Shown one piece after another: positions 28,005-40,300 of a stretch of DNA of 64,000 bases. The position numbers were made by a program, and so were the translations under genes. Position 1 is the first letter of the stretch; every line of letters begins with the position of its first letter. Source of the stretch: Aurelia coerulea (Eukaryota > Cnidaria > Scyphozoa > Semaeostomeae > Ulmaridae); the NCBI GenBank assembly GCA_039566865.1, contig CM076948.1, forward strand, positions 19,417,001 to 19,481,000, read 5' to 3'. The notes beneath the pieces were generated by a model. It did no database searches. It saw nothing but the letters and a program-made list of their open reading frames with translations, and had not been told where the DNA came from.

Positions 28005-28585
28005 GTTTTGGAGCGAACTAGATCAAATTTTATTGGCATGCATGAATAATTCATTTATGGCAAATACTTTTTTCAAAACACGACTTAATGTACTTTCACC
28101 TTCCCTTTACCTCAGACCTTTTCAAAATCATGGTTTCCCGTTATGCTCGGAAGAAATCAAGATAGCTTCCAACAAAAAAAGCTTCCAAGCCTCTCATGTA
28201 TTACACTAACTTCTTATAAGGAACTCTTTATTGGAAATTCAAATCTCAAATTGCTAAAAAATAAAGGAACTCCAGGACTGAGAAAAACTTTTCTAAGCAA
28301 CTATGTATTTATCTAATTCGAGGACCTTTTAACATATTTTTAACTTATTTTCAATTGAAAAGGAATAAAAAAGCTTCATTTTGAAATGTTCACGGGAGCA
28401 TAATAAGGAAATACGGAGATTGATGTGGAACTCGTAAGAAATTCTTGAGCGTTCAAAATCAGATGATTTTGAGAAACTTTCAGTATTGGCTCAAATTGTT
28501 ACTTTTTTATGATAAAGTTGTTAATTGATCTTGTAATTATTTTTCTTTTGAGATTTTTCAAACGTTTGCCTTTCCGTGGGACACC
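28005..28585. other. Intergenic DNA without recognised feature
   Basis: AT-rich, no conserved frame, no terminal repeats seen. Confidence 0.4.
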
Positions 28586-28589
28586 TCCG

Positions 28590-29039
28590 GCATAGGTTCC
28601 AAATCTTTAAAAAGGTTGGTGTAAAATTCAAAGACCCGTTTCCTTTAAATGAATGGCTTAAAATAACCTTTGGCCATTTTGCAATATTTCTACCGTTGGA
28701 ATTTTCAGAAATCGTGAAAATTTTCGAAGTTACAGAGCATTTTGCATTTAAACTGATTTGAAGATGTTTCTAAATCGTAAACCAGAAGGGTGACAGAGTT
28801 TTATTTGATACTATAATGTAGACTATGGATTTCTCGACATTATGGTTGTATTTCTTTAGTTTTTCTTGAATTCTTAAAAAACTAAAAAATCCCTCCAATC
28901 CTGAAAATATTGAAGATTTCAGACAAGGCCAATGGTAGAATTACTACGAAGTAGCAATAACTTCTTTCAAGCCATTGAGTTCAAATAAATTAGTCATCGA
29001 ATTTTACACCAACCTTTTTAAAGATCTGGAACCAACGCA
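28590..29039. mobile_element. Palindromic MITE, GCATAGGTTCCAAATCTTTA family
   Basis: The left end GCATAGGTTCCAAATCTTTA is matched by TAAAGATCTGGAACCAACGC on the right, with diverged arms (GTTGGTGTAAAATTC against GAATTTTACACCAAC). Older copy of the family at 17405-17930. Confidence 0.78.
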
Positions 29040-29477
29040 TCAATATTTTGAGTCCATCAAAGAGAAAACTTCGAATTTCATATTCAAAGGATTTTCATTC
29101 AGGCTGTTGTTATAATCATGAATTCATAAGTTGCAAATACAATAGCTACAAATACAATCTGAGAAACAACACATACAAGCAGCATTACACGCTTTAAAGT
29201 TTGGTGCAAGCATACAAGAAAAATGTTTCTAATGGGTACAATGGCTCGCTGCAGATGGTTTTTGAACATTCTGATCGCATCGCCATTTTTTATCAGTCTT
29301 TCCTTGTGGATGCACAATTTACCATACACTTTTGTCAGCTTTCATTATTGCAAAATTAGGAAGCTGTGCAAATTTTCACCATTTTGTGCCAGTGACACCA
29401 TCAAAATCCTTGATTACGTCATGAGGTTGGAGATTTTTGAAGATATCAATGTTCCAAATTTCTAACTGAAGTGAAGT

Positions 29478-29658
29478 GAAGTGAAGTTGTGGTTTTTAGC
29501 GCCAAGCGCTGGGATCGCAGAAGTAGAATAGGCCTAATCGAGTCCACGACCCCTTGTCATGACGCTCAAGTGATGGGGCTCTACCTGGGATCGAACCCGG
29601 TCCACCTGACTGTTCTGGCTGCAATGTCAGAGGATTACACCACTGCGCCACAACACCT
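29478..29658 (-). repeat. tRNA-derived SINE, second copy
   Basis: On the minus strand this reads a tRNA-like head (TGGCGCAGTGG A box, GGGTTCGATCCC B box, the better preserved of the two) and the tail with TGGACTCGATTAGGCCTATT. It ends in GAAGT/TTCAC simple repeats at 29469-29487. Same family as 21675-21855. Confidence 0.85.
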
Positions 29659-30118
29659 TCAACTGGACCTGTCATTGCAATCTCAAGCTGTAGCGATTAT
29701 GTTTGCACAATTTTTTTACGCTGCAATTCACTAATATACCACAAATTTCTAAAACACTGCAATTTTGCAACAAATCAAGGTTAATGAATTGGCGCGGGAA
29801 AATTATCAGTCAATAGCAAGAGAATAATCAGCAATAAAAATTAGGCAACAAAAATCAAAATTCATCTGCAGCAAGCAAGTTTACACCAAGAAAACATTTT
29901 TCCTATGTTTTTGGTGTCTATCCCTTTGGTATGTAGCTGAGGGGATGTTTCGAGATGCCAAAGTCAGTGTCAAACGATAAGATGTGAAGGAAACTGAGGT
30001 CCTTTACAACAAAAGGGAACTATATCTGCCAGAATATGATCACTTTTCTACTCCATGCTAAATCACAAGTTTTCGTTCATCGATATCATGAGAAGACAAA
30101 ATCTCTACTGGTTGATAA

Positions 30119-30559
30119 TACAGTAAGAACCCGCAAAATAGAAACCACTCTAATAAGAAACCTCAGTTTGATTTTTTCGAGAAATGGTGCCCTCATAAAA
30201 GAAACTCCTCAGCCTGTTTCTTGGAAGGTTTCCTATAGGAGGATCCCAAAAAATTTTCATATTTAGTAATGTTTGTTAAAATCAGGTGCTAAATATTTTT
30301 TAGAGATTTCATGCAAAAGCATCTCCATCTACAGTATACTTGGCATGCCTGCTATGATTGACCAAATTTGGAGAGAATGCTACGTAACAAGAACATACTG
30401 TTTGATAGCGTTTTCTCTGGGGTTTCTTTAAAGATTTGAAAGTTTCTTAACCATGTGATAAGAAACATTTTAACCTGTTTGCAGATTAATGCCCTTCAAT
30501 AAGAAACCCAACAGGCTGTTTTGAAAAAACTGGTTTCTATTTTGCGTGTTCCTACTGTA
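30119..30559. mobile_element. TIR element with TACAGTAAGAAC ends
   Basis: TACAGTAAGAACCCGCAAAA at the left pairs with TTTTGCGTGTTCCTACTGTA at the right. The interior is rich in AGAAAC motifs. A shorter relative with TACAGTAAAACCTGCG ends lies at 34772-34937. Confidence 0.7.
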
Positions 30560-31306
30560 AAGAGAAGCTTTTCTTTATTCATGATCATTTCTACATTTAT
30601 GGTAGGATAACAGTAACTTTAAAAGACATATGTCACATTAGCAATTGGTTAATACAGCAAACAAATTTGGTGTAGAATTCCATTGTTTCGTGACTTTCTA
30701 TTTCTGCTTCATGAATTTTTGTTGCAATGAAAATTCAGCCTCGATCCTGTGCTTTGTCATAAACAACAGAGAGAATTGTTTTGCATGAACCAATCAGCTT
30801 CATGACATATGCCCTTTAACTTGTTGCAAATTTCATAAAATAGCTTTGAATTTGCTGGAATTTGCACTTTAACAAGCTACCTGGTTTTGACCCATACTCC
30901 GACATCAAAAGAAATGATTATCTACCAAAAGGGGCTCCGTCTCTAAATCTCGGTCAACACGGTGATTTTGCAGTTTTTCATAGGCAATAGCAGACAAACT
31001 TATTCAGTTTTTTATAAATCCTATTACTTCACAGAGGAACAACGCAAATTTTCATATCTTTTATGGTCACTCGGATATAAGCGGGTTTCAATGGTAATTT
31101 TTGGTGTCTATCGATGAATTGGCATCCGAAAAATCGACAAATATAACCAAAAATAATATAGGATATTGACAAAAGATTAGATTAAAATATTTGAAATTGG
31201 TCCAATGTATGATTTATCCTGGCCTGTCGGAGGTGGGAATTTTTTTCTGGCTCGCCTAATATGCTTTTATGTACACCTTCCATTCCTATGTCAATCGGTG
31301 ATGTCA
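30560..31306. other. Downstream of NFS1: putative 3' UTR and intergenic DNA
   Basis: The stop codon of NFS1 is at 31307-31309 and transcription runs leftward. No canonical AATAAA is seen close to the stop on the minus strand (nearest at about 30576-30581), so the cleavage site is undetermined. Confidence 0.35.
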
Positions 31307-31370
31307 TCAATGCTGGCTCCATTTGATTGATTTCAAGTCGACGCCTTCTTGTACCATCTCCCATAATGGA
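31307..31370 (-). CDS. NFS1: NFS1 exon 11 (C-terminus)
   Basis: Acceptor [27 protein letters not shown] then His and the TGA stop at 31307-31309. This tail is characteristic of eukaryotic and alpha-proteobacterial IscS/NFS1; it is the ISCU-contact tail. Confidence 0.95.
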
Positions 31371-34300
31371 CTAAAACAAAGAACATTTCCAGACGTAAAA
31401 TCTTGCTTGCATAAAACTAAGCAAATGGCGTATTATCGAGCCTGTTGAAATACCGGGTTTCCCAACAACTGATTTTCTGGGGGCCTAGGACTGAGAATTT
31501 AGCTCGGATCAATCATAAATCATTCTTAAAACGTTTCTGGATATTTAACTGGAACATGAATACCGTTGTTGGTGATATTGTTGCTATGACAGCTGAAATA
31601 TAAATTGTGACTGAATTGTGATCAGAGTAACTGAAATGTCACACACCCGATTCGTCTAAAAATCCAACTTCAATTCCTTGACAAAGGCTTGGACATAATT
31701 TTGTCAAAGCCTTTTCGACACATCGATAAAATCTTACAAAATTGTGAGAATCGGTTGGGTGACTCTTGAGGTGCGTCTGTGTGGGCGGGTGGTATATCTT
31801 TCTAGCCTGCGTGCAGACTCAACTCCTCGAAAGTAGACTTTCGAGGAGTTGAGTCTGCACGCAGGCTACATCTTTCCTAATTCAACCGGTAGTTTTTGTT
31901 TCTTTCTATGTTGACTGCCGCAGGGTTGTCATAGTCTGTATTGCTTCCCATGGTATTATCGTCCTTGTAGTGTTTCGAAGAGAAGTTAGTAGGTAGCGTA
32001 ATAAGTAACTTGTCTTGTACAACAACAAAATATCAATTCGGAATGTTCAAATTTTTCCCCCGCTTCTTGGGTTTCGGGTATAGGCATAAACTGCAAACGC
32101 ACTGTTTCGATGAATTTCCTTTGATCGATGTAGGGTAGGAGATTCGAAAATGGGACCTCGTGCTAAGGTGTTAGTTTAAATAGAAATAAGAAAATTGACA
32201 AACTGACAAACGAATCGGCAAATTTAGGCACCGAGGAACATCTTCTTTTAAAAATTTTTTCTACAAAAAATACGAAGCACGAGTGAGCCTTTTAAATTCA
32301 AAATTTTATATATGGGTAGATATGCGATGGCTAGTTTCGTATTGATTTTGGAATAAAATTTAAAAATTGATTTTATTCCACCATATCTAGGCTTAATTGA
32401 ATTGCCAGTGACCGTATCAAACTATGAAGTCTTAGACCAATAGGCAGAAAGCGTCTGAAAAACATCTGAGATTTACTTGTGTGGTGATGTTTCCTCGTTG
32501 ATCATGTCGCAAAGCATTTTTGAGAAGCAAAATCAAGGAAACAGCATTCGTTGGCAATATTGGGAAAAGGTCCACAAAAATTTCCTGCTTGTCACAAGCA
32601 AGAAGTTGTTATAAAGCCCATGTTTGCGGTGCAACCAAATGAAAAATTACGTCGCCACTTGACACAAGTTTGCAAAATAACGAGCGCACGTTTCGCTAGG
32701 GCTTTCAACTTCAACTGAGGCTACCCCACTTCAGACTGAGGCTATCCAACTTCAGTTGTAATCAATGCTGTCAGTATCTAAATAAAAACCAAACAAATCT
32801 AACGCAGCAAACAAGTCTGTTCCTTAGTTCGGATCTACTTTTAGACCTATTTAGACATTTAGAAATAGGGCCTGGGGACAGCAATATTATGCTTGTAAAT
32901 GGCGGAAACGAATCTGGTAAATGGCTACCACGGGGCTTTAACGAATGAAGAATTGAGCTCTACAAATAGGATGGTTTTAAATTCACGGCCAAAAAATGTC
33001 ATATGTCATATGACCCATAAGCATAGGAACAGAAGAAGAACTCTGTCTCCGGTCTAGGCCTTCCGGTGCTCTTTTTTAAAATGCAAAGCCCTTGTATGTA
33101 TTGTAGGACTCAAAAACCCCAACAGTAGATTCAAGATGTTTACCTCATTTCACGAAGTTTCAATGTATTATCGACACATTGTTTAATCGTGAAATCCACT
33201 TCTTCTTTGGTAGTGAAACGACCAATGCCAAACCTGAGAAGACAAAAAGAATCTTGAACAGAAAGGAAATTATCGATATTTCTACGATGGGACTTTAGAA
33301 TCGGTTAAGAGCAGAACTGTTGATCAGCGGCGGAGCCAGCATTTAAGGAGTGTCTGGGGCGTAGCTGAAGGAAAATCTTTACGTGACCGCGCCCTTCAAA
33401 CTTTATGCAACGCAGGCAACACCCTTTAACTATATTCACAGTACAGTAGAGACTTGGCAAAAACATTCATTAGATCGTTTGATTTCATGACAAGAATGCT
33501 TGATCTGGCTTACCCTTCCTACAAGACCAATTGATTTCATTTCATTTTCATTTTATGTTCTTTAAACAGGGTTAAGTATACAGTTTAATACTGATTTCCA
33601 AACTGCCCTGTAAAATAATAACAAACTAAATATTTCTAATCAAAAGAATTTAATTGTAAGGATAAAGATTTAAAAAAAAATGGTATGTAAATAAGGAGTT
33701 TAACGAAAAGATTACTTGCTGATTTTATATGGAGCTTTGAATCGATTTAAGGTGGGTGCTGTCTTGACATCAGCGCTAAGGATATTCCATAATCGTGCTC
33801 CTCTATAAGCAAAGCACCGTTGACCACTGGACGTTTTTAGGAGAGGCAGCTTGAGGTCTACACTAGTACTACGAAGCTCTCTAGCACTATTATCCGACAA
33901 CCTTTCGAACAAAGTTGTAAGGTAATTGGGAGCTTCCTCGTTACTTGACCTTACACCATCCTGGAAGTTTCCATGTCAATAAGTTATCTGGCCGTTTGCC
34001 ACTCTAGTTCCTTCACAAGTGGTTGTGAAGACGCATCGTAAGGGCTGTTGGTAGCTATCCTCACGGCACGGTTCTGTAGTTTCTGTAGTATATTTAAAGC
34101 GGTAGCACTACAGACTCCCCACACGGAACAACAGGATCGAAAATGTGGCTCAATAAGACTTTCGTACATTGACTGAATCGTAGTTAGGGGAAGATATCTC
34201 TTCCCATAACGTAGCATTCCAATTCCTTTTGGTGTCTTTTTAGTCATTAGCAGAAATATGATCGTCCCAATTTAGAAATTGGCCAACTTCGATCCCCAAG

Positions 34301-37300
34301 TATGTTGTATGTTTAATCGCTGAAACTGGTTCTTCACCAATAATTTCATTGCAGCTTTGTGTGAATCTCAAGAACGAACTATTGGAGAAGTGGGGGATTC
34401 GACAGTATACCTGCTCGAGCCTTGCCATTTTTTAAAGATTTTCAATTGTAGTTGGGGTTGGGCTGCTCTTTTCCTGAAACACCTTGTATTTCACCAAATT
34501 ACACAAGACTGACCCATCGATTCTAACACAGAGTGTAAAGCATTCTCGAACCACAACCATTTGAGGGATAAGTCTGTTAAGATCCTATTCTGCGCGGTCA
34601 AGAGTCTCTCTTTGCATGCAATACTGGCAATGAAAACCGTCTTTTCTTGTAACAACTTAACCTGTGCACTGATCACATTGGTCAAAGAGATTACCTGAGA
34701 TTGCAATGTTAATACTGTACTTCAAAATAATGGATAATCTGTTTGGAACAACAGCTTTTTGCAACTTCTTTTACAGTAAAACCTGCGCATAAGAACCTAA
34801 TGGATTAAGAACCTACAGGCTGAAATTGTCAAATTGTCAATGTTTTTATGACAACCAATCTATTGTATTCATTGTTTAAGAATCCAGGCAGGCTGACTTG
34901 CAAAATAGTAGGTTCCCCTACGCAGGTTTTTACTGTATGCCGTGATGAGAGTTTGCCTTATCAGGCAAACAAATTAATTCTACCTTTTATGATTATGTAT
35001 ATATTCAAGACAGAACGTTTCCATTGAAAATTGTTTCTTAGTTTCCTGCAAAGACATCCCACTTCCCTCACTTTGCTTTCGTTTTTCACCTTTTTGTTTT
35101 CTTTTTGTAGTTCCGTAATTTGTGTTGTATTTGCATTGCATTTAATGGAGTTTTCAAGGTATTCGTAGATTGTACCTTGTTACTTGCTTGTAGTGTTTCG
35201 TTCAATTCTTACCCTTATCATCCCCCCCGGGAAGCCCCTGGGTATTTGCACATAAAATATTCCCAGCTCCCGGGCATTGGACTGACATTTTCCATGGCCC
35301 CGGGGCATTTGACAATACTAGGAGCTTTTGTTTATAAAGTTACAGTGCCCGGCCCCCAGGCATTCGCCAAAGGAATATGCCCTGCCCCTGCCCTGGGCAT
35401 TTGTGCAAGAAGTGTTTGTTGACCCCCGGGCTGGCTGGAGGGGGGGGTGGTGAGGGTAGGAATTGAACGAGACATAATTACATCTTATAATTTGCACCCA
35501 GGTAAACTTGCAGTATTGATTGTACTTGTATTGAAGTGGCACACATTGTACTCTTTTAAAACTTTAATTCAGTGGCCTAACCTATATAAACTCTGCTTTC
35601 TTGGGTTGCAAAGAATACAATTACTTCAACAGGTCTTTTTTTACATTGTAACAACTTGTATTTTACAAATAAAACTGAATTGAAGTGAACTGTTGATGGT
35701 TGGTGCAATGGCCACATGGTAGATATGAAGTTTAGTGCTCCTCAAAAAAATTACCTGAGCGATGAATGTGCCAAATCTTCTTCTGCTCCAATTGCACGGA
35801 GAACGTAGGATGGTTCCAATGATGCTGAGGTGCAAGCACTATGAGGTAAAATAGTACGATGACAATTTATTTAGTTTGTAATAACGAAACAAAATTTTAC
35901 TGTTCGGCAGTTGGATCGATCTCATGATCTTAAATTATCTGCAACAACCTTCAGAATAAACATGTGATTTTCAGTATCAGGAATGCTGAAGGTCAATCCT
36001 TAAAAATTGTCAAAATACTGATTCATTTCATCTATGAAACTGGTCGATTCGATTGAAGTCCCATGTCCTTTATTCCATCCCCTCATAAGTTACTCAGTCG
36101 TTAAGTCTGTTTTGTAACTAGTTCGTAGCAGTTGTTTTCAATGTTGGTTTTGTTTTTGTTAAGTGTCTTATGGAGTTTTACCTTTCTGTAATGACCGTGG
36201 GGTAGACATATCCTTTGCACCGCATGGTATCGTTTCAGTACCACCGTATAGTAATTTGTAACAAGCGTAGTTCGTAATAATGTAGTGTAAATCTTTATTG
36301 GAATAAAAAAGTATACATACCTTCCAGATGACAAAGCAATATCTTTCAATGCCATGAGTAAGCTTTCACCTTCAACATATGCAAAGGAAAGATTGAGGCA
36401 ACCAGGGTATGTTTGATCTGGGTCCCCATTACGAATCACGTGACTCAGTTGACTTGTAATTCCATCAAGCAGCCGATTTGATAATTCTTTTATGTGTTTG
36501 TGGTCATACTACAAAAGAGAAAATCACGTGAGTCGCCATTGCAAATCACGTGGCTCAATTGACTTGTATTTCCGTCAAGCAACCGATTTGATAATTTGTT
36601 TATGTGTTTGTGGTCATACTACAAATGAGAAAATCACGTGAGTCGCCATTGTAAATCACGTGGCTCAATTGATTCGTATTTCCGTCAAGCAACCGAGTTG
36701 ATAATTTGTTTATGTGTTTGTGGTCATACTACAAAAGAGAAAATCACGTGAGTCACCATTGTAAATCACGTGGTTCAATTGATTCGTATTTCCGTCAAGC
36801 AACCGAGTTGATAATTTGTTTATGTGTTTGTGGTCATACTACAAAAGGAAAATCAAATCTTTGAATTGCAAAGAAAAGGTTCTACTAGGAACCCAAACCC
36901 GCGCTGCGCGGCGTTGCAATTCCTAGATCTTTTTGAGGACATGGCACCTCTCGCGCTTGGCCGCCTGCGGCAGCTATCATAATGAAAGGTTCATGTAAAG
37001 ATCTTCGACCTCATTATTGAGCTAAATGGCTTAAAAGAAACTTCGAATGCCTTGCCTAAAGTGCAACTGAGAAGATGGCACTTATCAGTTGCTGTCCATA
37101 ATCTCATTATCAGCTTTGGACACATCGTGACAATCTTGCTTCTGCGATGTACTTATTGATCACTAATACATAAGAGAACAAGCTACAAGACAAATATCAG
37201 AATAATCTTTCAACAAAATTAAAGAATTCAAATCACGATGATTTTTTCAGGTGTCGACCGACGAAACAACTTCCGACCTTTGGGGTATCCTATCCAAATG

Positions 37301-40300
37301 TGCCCCATTTTGTACAACTGTAAAATTACTGTAACTTAAATTGTCTCATTTTAATCAGTTGCACAGGACAGGCTTCATCTTAGCGTTTGAGACCTTGTTT
37401 GACTCAACCTGACGTCAGCAGACAAGTGGTTGCTGCTTTATGGAACAAAATTGAAACAAGTAGTTGACTCAAAGCAGCAGTTCTTTTTTTATTTTGATAT
37501 GGCGGGAGAAAAAAAGACCAGCTGTTTTTAGGTAACCAATCTTTTTAAGTTTCTTGTGCCATAGATAAGCAGTAACTTTTCAGGTTGACTCGAGAAATGT
37601 CTCAAACTCCAAGTTTAAGCCTCTCCTAACCAGCTGTATCAAAAAATCAATTAAAGTTCAGCGCCTCCATAGCAACAGCACAAACGGGGCCAAATTTCTC
37701 GAGACACTCTTTCGTAAGGAAAAGGAGCGCACAACATTTTGCTCGTCTTGCATAGGCTTTCAAGGGAATAAGACGAGGAATAAGCAATATTAACTAGGCT
37801 TGTCTATAAAAAGAACAAAGAAAACACTCAGACACAGAAGTGTGTCTTTGGCGAACAAGTACAGTTTTGCAATACTATAGCATCAGTAGCTTTTGATTAA
37901 CACCTTAATTCAAAGCGATTAGCAACTGCAGCATAAGGAAATTCTCTCAATCAATAATTCAAAACAAACAACACCGCAAATGCTGCCCAGAAACCAGTAG
38001 GGTAAAATCTTGCTTCGTGCACTCGAAAGATGGTTTTTAAGAGAAGTTAGGTGCTTATAACGAAAGAAGAAGGGCAAATCTAAAGTTCTGTCTGGAGGAT
38101 TTCTTTATTTGATTCAGGAGCTGAGTAGTAATTATTTCATTTGAGTCCTAAATATGCGAGAATTGTGATTTTTTTTTATATACCATTATAAATTTTTTAC
38201 AAGACGAATTACTTATGACGCTACCTACTAATTACTCTACGAAACACTACAAGGACGATAATACCACGGGGAGCAATAGACTATGACAACCCCGCGGTAA
38301 CTAATATAGAAAGAAATAAAAACTACTGGGTGAATTAGGAAAGATGTACCAACCGCCCGCAAAACCGCACCCCAAGAGCCACCCAACCGATTCGCACAAT
38401 TCGATTCGAGAGATTTAAACGACGATTAAATTAATTAAATTAAATTGTGATCCCTTCTGCTCGGCTTCTGAATCAAGTAAACAAAATCCGCTAAACAAAA
38501 TTTTAGAATTACCCTTCTTCTTGCGTTATAAGCACCTAACTACTCCTAGACCACCTTTTGCGTGGACAAGGCAAGAGTTTGCCCTATAGGTTTCAGGGCA
38601 CCTTTTGCGGCTTTGTTTGTTTTGAATTACTGGTTGAGAGAATTTCCTTTGTCTGCAGTCGCTAATCGCTTTGAATTGAGGTGTCTATCAAAAGCAACTG
38701 ATGCTATTGCATTACAAAATCTGCCCTCGTTTCTTTGGCCATCTATTGTCCACGACGCACGTACAATTTCGATTTGAAATGGTATATTTTTAGATTTATT
38801 TTCTCTTTGCGAATGCAAGCTTGTAACCTTGCACAACGCCTTCAATCGATCATGACAGAATTTGATAGTAAATTAAAAAGTAACCTCCATTTCATGCAAT
38901 GCAATTTCACAAGCAGAACCTAAGCCAACAGCAAGTGGTGCCGGTACGGTGCCACTCCGGAATCCTCTTTCTTGTCCACCACCGTTCATTTGTGGCTCAA
39001 GTCTCACTCTTGGTCTTCTTCTCACGTACATGGCTCCAATACCTGGCAAAAGAGGACATGAAAAGTTTGCAGGGTTGAAACAGTAAGGCCAAGTTATACA
39101 GTAGAGTTCCACTTGCAAGAAACTACTTTACAAGTGCTATACATGTTTATATATTTCAAGTGCTCCACGAGTACAGGAAATTTCAGACGCAATTTATACT
39201 GTAACGGTATAATTTCGGATCCGCAACAAAAGTACCGGTACAGTTTTCGGATCCGCAACAATAATAGCCTGTTAGCCAGACCCAATTTCAAAAGAAATAG
39301 TGGTCTGTCCAATACCGCCATAAAGCTTGTTCAAACCTCGTTTGAGAATTCCTCAGAATAATTTGCTGATTATTTGTAAAGAAACCATTTACCCAAGGAA
39401 GCTCTTTGAAATTTTTCTGAAAAAGAATACTGCAATCTGAATGCGCCCTGATTACTCTTTGTTCCGCCTTGCATAGAAATTTAATCTCTGACCTAAGGGT
39501 CTAATCATGCATGCAATTGATTAAGCTGTCTCCCTTGCTGCACTAAAATAGTTCGCTCTTTGTTTTTATGATAATGTTTTGAGCTGCGAGATAATTATGC
39601 GCATACATTTTCCACAAAACTTGGAAAACAGTCCTCTTGAAATAGAGGCTTTGAACAAGCTTTATGGCGGTATTGAACAGACCACTATTTCCTTTGAAAT
39701 TGGGTCTGGTTAACAGGCTACAGCAATAACAGCTCTGCCTCATTTTACACTGTTCCTACAAATTTGTAACATTTCCATTTCTTCAGAATAAAAAATAATC
39801 TTATTCTGGAGCAGTGCAAATGCTCTCGAACCGTAACAATTTTGTAACGGATCCAAACAGTACCTGTGCAGCGTACGCGTGGTCTCAGACCTTAGATGAA
39901 AAAGCGTGCAAATCTATTTGGACGTGTTTTTGTTGTACTTTGATCTCCCTTTTACATGATGAAATTGAGGTGATTTTTTTATTCAGTTGAAAATTTACAA
40001 TTCTCAATAATATAAAATTCATGCAAATGAATCATTTTTCAGAGATTATACAATTCTAAAAGATTGTTACGGACTACTCTACCTACAAACTACTTTACAA
40101 TACTGCAAGGAGGATGCCACGAGGAGCAAAAGACTATGACTACCCCACTAGGTCATTTTCAAAACCCTAATCATCCAATGCTCTGTCCAACTGAAAGATT
40201 TGGTCTTTCAGCCATTACCAAGGGTCGATTTATAAAAATCGGTCAGTTTGCATGTACACAAATGTTCAAATATCGTTAGAATATTTGTCGCAACGAGTTT

